64,000 bases of DNA, taken from contig NZ_UTBZ01000099.1 in the NCBI RefSeq assembly GCF_900580865.1, forward strand, positions 78,001-142,000. Direction: 5' to 3'. This DNA is from Pseudomonas viridiflava (GTDB lineage Bacteria; Pseudomonadota; Gammaproteobacteria; Pseudomonadales; Pseudomonadaceae). Within the stretch, counting starts at the first letter, position 1; each line of letters opens with the position of its first letter. This document shows positions 54,655 to 63,377 of the stretch, piece after piece. Under the pieces are notes generated by a model. It searched no databases, was not told where the DNA came from, and saw only the letters and a list, made by a program, of their open reading frames with translations. Position numbers and translations under genes: made by a program.

Positions 54655-54672
54655 CAAACCGCAAAAATCCCT

Positions 54673-54761
54673 GTGGGAGCGAGCCTGCTCGCGAAGACGG
54701 CAGCACATTCAACACTAATGTGACTGATCCACCGCTTTCGCGAGCAGGCTCGCTCCCACAG
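54673..54761. repeat. Paired REP element, type A
   Basis: 89 bp, differing from the element at 51771-51857 by one substitution and a two-base insertion, variable centre included. Confidence 0.9.
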
Positions 54762-54845
54762 GGGTAAGTGTTCACCCGCTGGCGTTTTCATCTGACTCGG
54801 GATTGTTTTGCACTATCATCGCCCTCTCGCTCCGGAGGGCCTTCG

Positions 54846-56195
54846 ATGACTGATTTACTCACGTCCATTCAAGCCGCACTCGGCTTGCCGCATACGCCGA
54901 TTCCGTTCACCGACCAAGGCGCCCTGCCCTCGGCGTTCGCCGTCACCGAGCTTGCCTGCGCCAGCATGGCCGCTGCCGGTCAGGCCGTCAGCGAATTGAT
55001 CGAACAGCAGACCGGTCACTTGCCCGCCGTTGAAGTCGACCGGCGTTTGGCCTCGTTCTGGTTCTCGACCTCGATCCGCCCCCTCGGCTGGCAAGTGCCG
55101 CCACTGTGGGACCCGATCGCAGGCGACTACGCCACCCAAGACGGCTGGATCCGCCTGCACACCAACGCCCCGCATCACCGTGCTGCCGCTGAACGCGTGC
55201 TGGGTGCCTGCGCCGACCGTGCCGCGATGGCGGCAAAAGTCGCGCGATGGGCGAGTACAGATCTGGAGCAAGCGGTGGTCGAAGCCCGGGGCTGCGCCGC
55301 CGAAATGCGCAGTTGGGCGCGATGGCAGAAGCATCCGCAGGGGCAGGCAGTGAATGCCGAACCGCTGGTGCATTTCCTCGATTCGCAAGATGAACAGCAC
55401 CAAGCGTGGCAAGGCTCGGTGGCGCAACCGTTGGCCGGGATCAAGGTGCTGGATTTGACGCGGGTACTCGCCGGTCCCACCGCCAGCCGTTTTCTCGCTG
55501 GCCTTGGCGCCGATGTATTGCGCATCGATTCACCGAGCTGGAACGAGCCCGGAGTCGTCCCGGAAATGACCCTCGGCAAACGCTGCGCGCGGCTGGATCT
55601 GCATGACTCGGCGGATCGTGCGGTATTCGAAAGTCTGTTGAAGGACGCCGATATTCTGCTGCACGGTTACCGCGCCGATGCGCTGGAAAATCTCGGGTTC
55701 GGCGTTGAGCGTCGCCGCCAAATCGCACCGGCCCTGATCGATGTCGCCCTCAACGCCTACGGCTGGAGCGGCCCGTGGCAGAACCGTCGCGGCTTCGACA
55801 GTCTGGTGCAGATGAGCAGCGGCATTGCCGAGGCCGGCCAGCAATGGATGCAGTCCGACAAACCGACGCCGTTGCCGGTGCAGGCGCTGGATCATGCGAC
55901 CGGGTACTTGATGGCGGCCAGTGCGCTCAGGTTGCTGACTGAGCGGTTGGCGAATGGCCGCTCGGGTTCGGCGCGGTTGTCGCTGGCGCGGACGGCGAAG
56001 TTGTTGATCGAGCATGGGCCGGGGACAACGCAAGCGTTGCGCGTCGAGGATGAACAGGATCAGAGCACGTCGATAGAGCAGACCCCGTGGGGCCCGGCGC
56101 ATCGTTTGCAGGTGCCGGTGAAGATCAGCGGCACACCGATTCAGTGGGCGTTGCCGGCCACAGAGTTGGGTTCACATCACCCACAGTGGAATTAA
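54846..56195 (+). CDS. CoA-transferase family III (CaiB/BaiF) with permuted domain order
   Basis: A 449-residue protein. The typical CaiB start, LAGIKVLDLTRVLAGPTASRFLAGLGADVLRID, comes only at residue 196, and the catalytic Asp candidate D349 lies in ALDHATGYLMAASALRLL. Residues 65-175 (YATQDGWIRLHTNAPHHRAAAERVLG) instead resemble the small domain that normally follows. So the two halves appear in swapped order, with a degenerate copy of the Asp-region (SAFAVTELACASMAAAG) at the N-terminus lacking the Asp. GGAGG precedes the ATG at 54846. The substrates are unknown. Confidence 0.78.
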   Translation: MTDLLTSIQAALGLPHTPIPFTDQGALPSAFAVTELACASMAAAGQAVSELIEQQTGHLPAVEVDRRLASFWFSTSIRPLGWQVPPLWDPIAGDYATQDGWIRLHTNAPHHRAAAERVLGACADRAAMAAKVARWASTDLEQAVVEARGCAAEMRSWARWQKHPQGQAVNAEPLVHFLDSQDEQHQAWQGSVAQPLAGIKVLDLTRVLAGPTASRFLAGLGADVLRIDSPSWNEPGVVPEMTLGKRCARLDLHDSADRAVFESLLKDADILLHGYRADALENLGFGVERRRQIAPALIDVALNAYGWSGPWQNRRGFDSLVQMSSGIAEAGQQWMQSDKPTPLPVQALDHATGYLMAASALRLLTERLANGRSGSARLSLARTAKLLIEHGPGTTQALRVEDEQDQSTSIEQTPWGPAHRLQVPVKISGTPIQWALPATELGSHHPQWN

Positions 56196-56204
56196 AAGCC
56201 CCTC

Positions 56205-56637
56205 ACCCTAACCCTCTCCCAGAGGGAGAGGGGACTGATTGGGGGATATTGAAGAGATTCACCGACTTGAACGATTGGCGCTGAATCCATAATCGACTCG
56301 GGCTTTCAGGTCGATGGACAGCGCAAAACTTTTAGGTCGGCCCCCTCATCCTCCGGGTGAGGAACTGATTGGAGGATGTTGGAGAGATTCATCGACCTGA
56401 ACGCTTGGCGCTGAATCCATAATCGACTCGGTCTTGCAGGTCGATGGACAACGCAAGACACCTCGGTCGGCCCCCTCTTCCTCCGGGTGAGGAACTGATT
56501 GGAGGATGTTGAAGAGATTCATCGACCTGAACGCTTGGCGCTGAATCCATAATCGACTCTGTCTTTCAGGTCGATGTAAAACGCAACACACCTCGGTCGG
56601 CCCCCTCTCCCTCTGGGAGAGGGCTGGGGTGAGGGCT
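56205..56637. repeat. 130-bp tandem extragenic repeat array, three units
   Basis: ACTGATT recurs at 56234, 56364 and 56494, a period of exactly 130 bases. Each unit has GAGATTCATCGACCTGAACG, GAATCCATAATCGACTC and CAGGTCGATG. The array is bordered by CTCACCCTAACCCTCTCCC and GGGAGAGGGCTGGGGTGAGG as inverted ends. It fills the gap between the convergent CoA-transferase gene and alkA. Two units share long identical tracts, suggesting recent duplication. Confidence 0.85.
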
Positions 56638-56663
56638 GCAATTTCAAGTCGAACGATGATGTA

Positions 56664-57527
56664 TCAATCAGCACGGTTCAAGGACGTCCACAAAAGCTGC
56701 GCCGCATACCCTCGATAAGGCCGCCACGCCTCAGCGCGCAACGACAATTCCCGCGCTGTCGGCCGCTTGCCTTCCAGCACTTCCAGCGCTTTCAATAACC
56801 CGACATCACCATGGGGAAACCCATCCAGATCGCGCAACTGCCGCAACGCAATGTACTGCGCCGTCCACTCGCCAATCCCGTGCAACGTCAACAACCGCGC
56901 CACGCCGCCTTCGCGATTCGGCGCAAATAACCAAGGATCATCCAGCAGCGTCTGCGCCACGCCCGACAGCGTCCGCCCGCGACTTTTCGGCATGCCCAAC
57001 GCTGCCAGATCTGCCGCCGCCAACACCTGCGCCTCGGGAAACACATGGGTCAATCCAGGCACTGTAGAAGACAACGGCGCGCCATATTGCGCAACCAGTT
57101 TCCCCGCCAGACGAATCGCCGCCACCACCGTAATCTGCTGCCCAAGCACCGCGCGAAAGGCCAACTCCAACCCGTCCCACGCACCGGGAATGCGCAACCC
57201 CGGCCGCTCGGCAATCAACCGCGCCAGCAACGGATCATTCGCCAGATGCGCATGCATCACCGCCAGATCCGCATCCAGATCAAACATCCGCCGCAACCTG
57301 ACAACGATCTCGGGCACCACCAACGGATCAGGAAAATCCAGCTCAACGGCCAAGGCATTCCCTGCCTCAGGCCAAATTGAAACCGTGCCATGAAGCCCGT
57401 TCAAACCGATGCTGCGTGAATACACACCCTCGACCACAACCTCCATCCCGACCACCGCCCGCGCCGCGAGAAACCCCAACATCGCCGCCCAGTCATACGG
57501 CGGCGCATAGTCAAGCGACAACCTCAC
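56664..57527 (-). CDS. alkA: DNA-3-methyladenine glycosylase II (AlkA)
   Basis: A 287-residue DNA repair glycosylase of the HhH-GPD type, with an N-terminal beta domain. The helix-hairpin-helix is LHGIGEWTAQYIALR (215-229), followed by FPHGDVGL with the catalytic D241. LGQQITVVAAIRLAGKLV is the usual preceding helix. It excises alkylated bases. The GTG start overlaps the stop of arcD (GTGA), so it is translated from the arcD transcript, an odd pairing. Confidence 0.9.
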   Translation of the reverse strand: MRLSLDYAPPYDWAAMLGFLAARAVVGMEVVVEGVYSRSIGLNGLHGTVSIWPEAGNALAVELDFPDPLVVPEIVVRLRRMFDLDADLAVMHAHLANDPLLARLIAERPGLRIPGAWDGLELAFRAVLGQQITVVAAIRLAGKLVAQYGAPLSSTVPGLTHVFPEAQVLAAADLAALGMPKSRGRTLSGVAQTLLDDPWLFAPNREGGVARLLTLHGIGEWTAQYIALRQLRDLDGFPHGDVGLLKALEVLEGKRPTARELSLRAEAWRPYRGYAAQLLWTSLNRAD

Positions 57528-58951
57528 AACGACAGCACCCCGCTGTACAACCCATACGCCGCCAGCCCCGCGCCGATGACCACGCAGGTGAAAATGCCCT
57601 TCTCGACATGGGTGAACAACGGCTCGCCCTGTTCATGCTTGGCCTTGGCAAACAGGATCACCCCTGGCGCATAGAGCAACGCCGACAACAGCAAATACTT
57701 CACCCCGCCGGCATACAACAACCACACCGCATAACCGAGGGCAATACCACCGATCAGCAGGTCCTTGGTGCGCTCAGCCGAAGCATGTTCGTAGGTTTCG
57801 CCACGTCCGCTGAGCAGCACCGCGTACGCCGCCGACCACAGGTACGGCACCAGAATCATCGACGACGCCAGATAAATAAGACTGGTGTAAGTGCCTGCGG
57901 AAAACAGCGTGATCAACAGGAAAATCTGGATCATCGCGTTGGTCAGCCACAACGCGTTGACCGGTACATGGTTCTTGTTTTCCTTTTTCAGAAACGCCGG
58001 CATGGTCTTGTCCTTGGCCGTGGCGAAGAGAATCTCCGCACACAGCAGCGCCCACGACAACAGCGCGCCGAGCAGTGAAATCGCCAGACCGATGCTGATC
58101 AACAGCGCGCCCCACGGCCCGACAATGTGCTCGAGCACCGCCGCCAGTGACGGGTTCTGCAAATTCGCCAGTTCCGGCTGGCTCATGATCCCCAGCGACA
58201 GCACGTTGACCAGCACCAGCAGCGCCAGCACGCCGATAAATCCGATCACCGTGGCGCGGCCGACGTCGCTGCGTTTCTCCGCCCGCGCCGAGTACACGCT
58301 GGCGCCTTCGATGCCGATGAACACGAACACGGTGACCAGCATCATGTTGCGCACCTGATCCATCACCCCGCCGAAATTCGGGTTGCTGGTGCCCCAGATG
58401 TCACGGGTGAAAATGTCAGCCTTGAATGCGACCGCCGCGATAACGATGAACATGATCAGCGGCACCACTTTGGCCACCGTGGTCAGTTGATTGATCAGCG
58501 CCGCCTCTTTGATCCCGCGCATCACCAGGAAATGCACGGCCCACAGCAGCACCGAGGCGCAGCCGATGGCGATCGGCGTATTGCCCTGGCCAAACACCGG
58601 AAAGAAGTAACCGAGGGTGCTGAACAGCAGGACGAAATAACCGACGTTGCCCAGCCAGGCGCTGATCCAGTAACCCCACGCCGAGGAAAACCCCATGTAG
58701 TCGCCGAATCCGGCCTTGGCGTAGGCATACACGCCGGAATCCAGTTCGGGTTTGCGATTGGCCAGGGTCTGAAAAACGAACGCCAGGGTCAGCATGCCGA
58801 TCGCGGTGATGCCCCAACCGATCAGGATCGCCCCGGCATCGGCGCGCGCCGCCATGTTCTGCGGCAGCGAAAAAATCCCCCCGCCAATCATCGAACCCAC
58901 CACCAGGGCGATCAACGCGCCTAATCGCAGCTTTTGCGTCGGTTGCGACAT
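57524..58951 (-). CDS. arcD2: Arginine:ornithine antiporter ArcD, second copy
   Basis: A 475-residue APC-superfamily transporter of about 12-13 helices. It starts RLGALIALVVGSMIGGGIFSLPQNMA and is much like the copy at 59389 (same length, mostly identical). It exchanges arginine for ornithine across the inner membrane for the arginine deiminase route. It is divergent from arcDABC and shares its transcript with alkA. An Anr-like box ATGACGTTTATCAG is at 59020-59033. The two copies may differ in regulation or substrate. Confidence 0.88.
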   Translation of the reverse strand: MSQPTQKLRLGALIALVVGSMIGGGIFSLPQNMAARADAGAILIGWGITAIGMLTLAFVFQTLANRKPELDSGVYAYAKAGFGDYMGFSSAWGYWISAWLGNVGYFVLLFSTLGYFFPVFGQGNTPIAIGCASVLLWAVHFLVMRGIKEAALINQLTTVAKVVPLIMFIVIAAVAFKADIFTRDIWGTSNPNFGGVMDQVRNMMLVTVFVFIGIEGASVYSARAEKRSDVGRATVIGFIGVLALLVLVNVLSLGIMSQPELANLQNPSLAAVLEHIVGPWGALLISIGLAISLLGALLSWALLCAEILFATAKDKTMPAFLKKENKNHVPVNALWLTNAMIQIFLLITLFSAGTYTSLIYLASSMILVPYLWSAAYAVLLSGRGETYEHASAERTKDLLIGGIALGYAVWLLYAGGVKYLLLSALLYAPGVILFAKAKHEQGEPLFTHVEKGIFTCVVIGAGLAAYGLYSGVLSL

Positions 58952-59019
58952 TTCAGTTTCCCTTTGAAGTGTGGTGAGCGTGCATTTGTAACAACTATTA
59001 ACTAAACGGATAAAGGTAG

Positions 59020-59033
59020 ATGACGTTTATCAG
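59020..59033 (-). promoter_or_regulatory. Anr-like box for the minus-strand arcD
   Basis: ATGAC-GTTT-ATCAG resembles the FNR/Anr site TTGAT-N4-ATCAA with changes in outer bases. A -10-like TAATAG lies at 58995-59000 on the minus strand, about 26 bases from the box centre. Confidence 0.5.
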
Positions 59034-59034
59034 G

Positions 59035-59081
59035 TAACGCCAATTAACGCCTGTTTATATATAGCCGATGACGCTAACGCC
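59035..59081. promoter_or_regulatory. Three TAACGCC direct repeats in helical phase
   Basis: TAACGCC occurs at 59035-59041, 59045-59051 and 59075-59081. Spacings of 10 and 30 bases place them on the same DNA face. No known motif fits. Confidence 0.45.
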
Positions 59082-59313
59082 TAGCACGTTCAGACAGTTT
59101 TGTGCGCTGATCCCGATAATTCAATTCTGTACTGAAAACAGACGCTGAAAATTTGCCAAAAGCTGAAAAAGAACTAGCGTGATAATTCGAAAGTAATAAT
59201 AGCCATTCCCAACAATGTAGCCACAACGCCTCTAGGACGGGCCTTGCTGGCAGAGTATTTATGCCTTCAGTCGAAGCCTAAGTCATTCATTAACAATGGA
59301 ATGTGACCATGCA

Positions 59314-59355
59314 CTGATCTAAGTCAGCTGTTTGAACAGACAACAGAACTACGCT
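59314..59355 (+). promoter_or_regulatory. Anr-type promoter of arcDABC
   Basis: CTGAT-CTAA-GTCAG at 59314-59327 resembles the Anr box, and TACGCT at 59350-59355 would be the -10, with a box centre at -41.5 from a start near 59362. Spacing matches an activated class II promoter. Confidence 0.5.
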
Positions 59356-59388
59356 GTGATCTCTTCTCTCCTGCAATGGAGTCATGCA

Positions 59389-60816
59389 ATGTCTGAAGCT
59401 CCCGGAAAACTACGACTAGGTGCACTGGTTGCATTGGTAGTCGGTTCAATGATCGGTGGCGGGATATTCTCCTTGCCTCAAAACATGGCCGCCAGCGCCG
59501 ACGTCGGTGCGGTACTTATCGGTTGGGCCATCACCGCTGTCGGCATGCTCACCCTCGCTTTTGTCTTCCAAACCCTCGCCAATCGCAAGCCTGACCTGGA
59601 CGGCGGCGTCTACGCCTACGCCAAGGCCGGATTTGGCGATTACATGGGTTTCTCGTCCGCCTGGGGTTACTGGATCAGTGCCTGGCTGGGTAACGTCGGT
59701 TACTTCGTTCTGCTGTTCAGCACTCTCGGCTATTTCTTTCCGGTTTTCGGTGAGGGCAACACCGTTGCTGCGGTGATTGGCGCCTCGGTGCTGCTGTGGG
59801 CCGTGCACTTTCTGGTGCTGCGCGGGATCAAGGAAGCCGCGTTCATCAACCTGGTGACCACGGTCGCCAAGGTCGTACCGCTGCTGCTGTTTGTGTTGAT
59901 CGCGGTGTTCGCCTTCAAACTGGACATCTTCACCGCCGATATCTGGGGCATCAAAAATCCGGATCTGGGCAGTGTGATGAACCAGGTGCGCAACATGATG
60001 CTGGTCACCGTGTGGGTGTTCATCGGTATCGAGGGCGCGAGCATCTTCTCGGCCCGCGCCGAAAAACGCTCGGACGTCGGCAAAGCCACCGTGATCGGCT
60101 TCATCACCGTGCTGCTGTTTCTGGTGCTGGTGAACGTGCTGTCGCTGGGCATCATGACCCAACCGGAACTGGCGAAACTGCAGAACCCGTCGATGGCGGC
60201 CGTGCTTGAGCATGTGGTCGGTCACTGGGGCGCGGTGCTGATCAGCGTCGGTCTGATCATCTCGCTGCTGGGGGCATTACTGTCGTGGGTGCTGCTGTGC
60301 GCGGAGATCATGTTCGCCGCTGCCAAAGACCACACCATGCCGGAGTTTCTGCGCAAGGAAAACGCCAATCACGTGCCGGTCAACGCCCTGTGGCTGACCA
60401 ACGCGATGGTGCAGATCTTCCTGATCATCACGCTGTTCTCGGCCAGTACTTACCTGTCGCTGATCTACCTCGCCACTTCGATGATTCTGGTGCCGTACCT
60501 GTGGTCGGCGGCCTATGCCCTGCTGCTGGCGGTGCGCGGGGAAAGCTACGAAGGCTTTGCGGCCGAACGGCGCAAGGATCTGATTATCGGCGGCATCGCG
60601 CTGATCTATGCGGTGTGGCTGCTGTATGCCGGCGGGGTCAAGTACTTGCTGCTCTCGGCCCTGCTCTACGCACCTGGCGCGATCCTGTTCGCCAAAGCCA
60701 AGCTGGAACTCAAACAACCGATTTTCACTAACGTCGAGAAGCTGATTTTCGCCGCAGTGGTCGTGGGTGCCCTGGTGGCTGCCTACGGTCTCTACGACGG
60801 CTTCCTGACTCTGTAA
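59389..60816 (+). CDS. arcD: Arginine:ornithine antiporter ArcD
   Basis: A 475-residue APC-type exchanger with about 13 helices, opening RLGALVALVVGSMIGGGIFSLPQNMAASADVGAV. It imports arginine and exports ornithine, feeding arcA, arcB and arcC which follow. The ATG at 59389 has TGGAGT upstream; a frame from 59332 lies in the leader. It is the first gene of arcDABC, used for ATP production from arginine under oxygen limitation. Shares most of its sequence with the minus-strand copy. Confidence 0.94.
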   Translation: MSEAPGKLRLGALVALVVGSMIGGGIFSLPQNMAASADVGAVLIGWAITAVGMLTLAFVFQTLANRKPDLDGGVYAYAKAGFGDYMGFSSAWGYWISAWLGNVGYFVLLFSTLGYFFPVFGEGNTVAAVIGASVLLWAVHFLVLRGIKEAAFINLVTTVAKVVPLLLFVLIAVFAFKLDIFTADIWGIKNPDLGSVMNQVRNMMLVTVWVFIGIEGASIFSARAEKRSDVGKATVIGFITVLLFLVLVNVLSLGIMTQPELAKLQNPSMAAVLEHVVGHWGAVLISVGLIISLLGALLSWVLLCAEIMFAAAKDHTMPEFLRKENANHVPVNALWLTNAMVQIFLIITLFSASTYLSLIYLATSMILVPYLWSAAYALLLAVRGESYEGFAAERRKDLIIGGIALIYAVWLLYAGGVKYLLLSALLYAPGAILFAKAKLELKQPIFTNVEKLIFAAVVVGALVAAYGLYDGFLTL

Positions 60817-60849
60817 TCCCTGATTGTTTTGTTATCTGGAGGATCTGAA

Positions 60850-62106
60850 ATGACCACGGAAAAAGTTAAGTACGGCGTCCATTCCGAAGCCGGCAAACTG
60901 CGCAAAGTCATGGTGTGCTCCCCAGGTCTGGCCCATCAGCGGCTGACCCCGAACAACTGCGATGAACTGCTGTTCGATGACGTGCTCTGGGTGGCTCAGG
61001 CCAAGCGCGATCACTTCGACTTTGTCACCAAAATGCGTGAGCGCGGCATCGACGTGCTGGAAATGCACAATCTGCTGACCGACATCGTCGCCATCCCGGA
61101 GGCGCTGGACTGGATTCTCGAGCGCAAGGTCACCGCCGACTCGGTGGGCCTGGGCCTGATCAACGAAGTCAAATCCTGGCTGAAAAGCCTTGAGCCACGA
61201 CACATCGCCGAATTCCTGATTGGCGGCGTGTCCGCCGATGATCTGCCGGACAGTTTCGGTGGCAAGACCATCCAGATGTTCCGCGACTTCCTCGGCCACT
61301 CCAGCTTCATTCTGCCGCCGCTGCCGAACACCCAGTTCACCCGTGACACCACCTGCTGGATCTACGGTGGCGTGACGCTGAACCCGATGTATTGGCCAGC
61401 GCGTCGTCAGGAAACCCTGCTGACCACCGCCATCTACAAATTCCACCCGCAGTTCACCAACGCCGAATTCGAGATCTGGTACGGCGACCCGGACAAGGAT
61501 CACGGCAGCTCCACCCTCGAGGGCGGCGACGTCATGCCGATCGGCAACGGCGTGGTGTTGATCGGTATGGGCGAGCGCTCATCGCGTCAGGCCATCGGCC
61601 AACTGGCGCTGAACCTGTTCAAGAACAAAGCCGTGGAAAAAGTCATCGTCGCCGGCCTGCCGAAGTCCCGCGCCGCGATGCACCTCGACACCGTGTTCAG
61701 CTTCTGCGACCGCGACCTGGTGACGATTTTCCCGGAAGTAGTGAATCAGATCGTCGCATTCACCCTGCGCCCTGACGAAAGCAAACAGGGTGGCATCGAC
61801 ATCCGCCGCGAAGAAGGCACCTTCCTCGACACCGTGGCCAAAGCCCTCAACCTGGCGAAGCTGCGCGTGGTGGAAACCGGCGGCAACAGCTTCGCCGCCG
61901 AACGCGAGCAATGGGACGACGGCAACAACGTGGTGGCCGTGGAACCGGGCGTGGTCATCGGCTACGACCGCAACACCTACACCAACACCCTGCTGCGCAA
62001 GGCAGGCGTGGAAGTCATCACCATCAGCGCCGGCGAACTCGGTCGTGGCCGTGGCGGCGGCCACTGCATGACCTGCCCGATCATCCGCGACCCGATCGAT
62101 TACTAA
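60850..62106 (+). CDS. arcA: Arginine deiminase
   Basis: A 418-residue guanidino-group hydrolase that turns arginine into citrulline and ammonia. It has MVCSPGLAHQRLTP, the FTRDTTCWIYGGVTLNPM box and the C-terminal GRGRGGGHCMTCPI with catalytic C406 and H405 before it. Length equals the P. aeruginosa enzyme. GGAGG lies before the ATG. Second gene of arcDABC; a hairpin follows before arcB. Confidence 0.95.
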   Translation: MTTEKVKYGVHSEAGKLRKVMVCSPGLAHQRLTPNNCDELLFDDVLWVAQAKRDHFDFVTKMRERGIDVLEMHNLLTDIVAIPEALDWILERKVTADSVGLGLINEVKSWLKSLEPRHIAEFLIGGVSADDLPDSFGGKTIQMFRDFLGHSSFILPPLPNTQFTRDTTCWIYGGVTLNPMYWPARRQETLLTTAIYKFHPQFTNAEFEIWYGDPDKDHGSSTLEGGDVMPIGNGVVLIGMGERSSRQAIGQLALNLFKNKAVEKVIVAGLPKSRAAMHLDTVFSFCDRDLVTIFPEVVNQIVAFTLRPDESKQGGIDIRREEGTFLDTVAKALNLAKLRVVETGGNSFAAEREQWDDGNNVVAVEPGVVIGYDRNTYTNTLLRKAGVEVITISAGELGRGRGGGHCMTCPIIRDPIDY

Positions 62107-62115
62107 ACCTCTGAG

Positions 62116-62147
62116 CCCTGGCCGACACTTACAACGTGCGGCCAGGG
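62116..62147 (+). other. Intercistronic hairpin between arcA and arcB
   Basis: CCCTGGCCG pairs with CGGCCAGGG, extended by CAC/GTG with a bulged base. No T run, so a processing or stability site, not a terminator. Confidence 0.6.
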
Positions 62148-62175
62148 GGATAACCGACACCGAAGGAGATCCATC

Positions 62176-63186
62176 ATGGCTTTTAACATTCACAACCGTA
62201 ACCTGCTCAGCCTGGAACACCACACCCCACGTGAGCTGCGTTACCTGCTCGACCTGTCCCGCGATCTCAAACGCGCGAAATACACCGGCACCGAGCAACA
62301 ACACCTGAAGGGCAACAATATCGCCCTGATCTTCGAAAAAACCTCGACCCGCACCCGTTGCGCGTTCGAAGTGGCGGCCTATGATCAAGGCGCCAACGTC
62401 ACCTACATCGACCCGAACTCGTCGCAGATCGGCCACAAAGAAAGCATGAAAGACACCGCCCGCGTGCTGGGGCGCATGTACGACGCCATCGAATACCGTG
62501 GCTTCAAACAGGAAATCGTCGAAGAGCTGGCCAAGTTTGCCGGTGTGCCGGTGTTCAACGGTCTGACCGATGAATATCACCCGACTCAGATGATCGCCGA
62601 CGTGCTGACCATGCGTGAACACGCCGACAAGCCGATCCATGAAATCAGCTACGCCTACCTCGGCGATGCGCGCAACAACATGGGCAACTCGCTGCTGCTG
62701 GTCGGCGCCAAACTCGGCATGGACGTGCGCATCTGTGCACCGAAAGCGCTGTGGCCACTGGATGATCTGGTCGAGCGCTGCCACAAATATGCGGAAGAAA
62801 GTGGTGCGCGCATCACCCTCACTGAAGACCCGAAAGCCGCCGTCAAAGGCGTCGACTTCATCCACACCGACGTTTGGGTGTCGATGGGCGAACCGGTGGA
62901 AGCCTGGGCCGAGCGTATCCAGCAACTGCTGCCGTACCAGGTCAACGCCGAACTGATGAAAGCCAGCGGCAACCCGCGCACCAAGTTCATGCACTGCCTG
63001 CCGGCGTTCCACAACAGCGATACCAAGGTCGGCAAACAGATTGCCGAGCAGTATCCGCATCTGAAAAACGGCATCGAAGTGACCGACGACGTGTTCGAGT
63101 CGCCCGCCTGCATCGCCTTCGAGCAAGCGGAAAACCGCATGCACACGATCAAGGCGATTCTGGTCTCAACCCTGGCTGATCTGTAA
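62176..63186 (+). CDS. arcB: Catabolic ornithine carbamoyltransferase
   Basis: A 336-residue transcarbamylase that here runs from citrulline to ornithine and carbamoyl phosphate. It has FEKTSTRTRCAFEVAA for carbamoyl phosphate, YHPTQMIADVLTM and the ornithine/catalytic motif HCLPAFH near residue 273. Length equals the catabolic dodecameric enzyme of P. aeruginosa. AAGGAG is six bases before the ATG. Third gene of arcDABC. Confidence 0.95.
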   Translation: MAFNIHNRNLLSLEHHTPRELRYLLDLSRDLKRAKYTGTEQQHLKGNNIALIFEKTSTRTRCAFEVAAYDQGANVTYIDPNSSQIGHKESMKDTARVLGRMYDAIEYRGFKQEIVEELAKFAGVPVFNGLTDEYHPTQMIADVLTMREHADKPIHEISYAYLGDARNNMGNSLLLVGAKLGMDVRICAPKALWPLDDLVERCHKYAEESGARITLTEDPKAAVKGVDFIHTDVWVSMGEPVEAWAERIQQLLPYQVNAELMKASGNPRTKFMHCLPAFHNSDTKVGKQIAEQYPHLKNGIEVTDDVFESPACIAFEQAENRMHTIKAILVSTLADL

Positions 63187-63222
63187 CTGAAATAGCTCCC
63201 ACTGAAGGAACCGGTTCCAAAG

Positions 63223-63310
63223 GTGGGAGCTAGCCTGCTAGCGAAAGCGGTGGGTCATTCAACAGAGATGTCGACTGATCTGACGCCTTCGCGAGCAGGC
63301 TCGCTCCCAC
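63223..63310. repeat. Paired REP element, type A, with compensated arm
   Basis: The left arm reads GCTAGCCTGCTAGC where others have GCGAGCCTGCTCGC: both halves of the small hairpin changed together. 88 bp, between arcB and arcC. Confidence 0.9.
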
Positions 63311-63377
63311 AGGGGATCCCGGTTCCGACAGGAAGATCGAGTTGTTTGCCTCTCCTCTGATTAGAAGGACATGCACC

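Larger units (their letters stand above)
58952..59388. other. Promoter region between the two arcD genes
   Basis: 437 bases without a gene. It holds an Anr-like box for each direction (59020-59033 and 59314-59327) and three TAACGCC repeats at 59035, 59045 and 59075. The 59090-59310 part is AT-rich for this genome and has no feature I can name. Confidence 0.7.

Noticed and set aside
56205..56637. CRISPR array
   Set aside because: Units are 130 bases with diverging sequence and no constant short repeat or unique spacers; no cas genes.
59332..59388. N-terminal extension of arcD
   Set aside because: It lies in the expected promoter/leader, and the paralogue starts at the equivalent of 59389.
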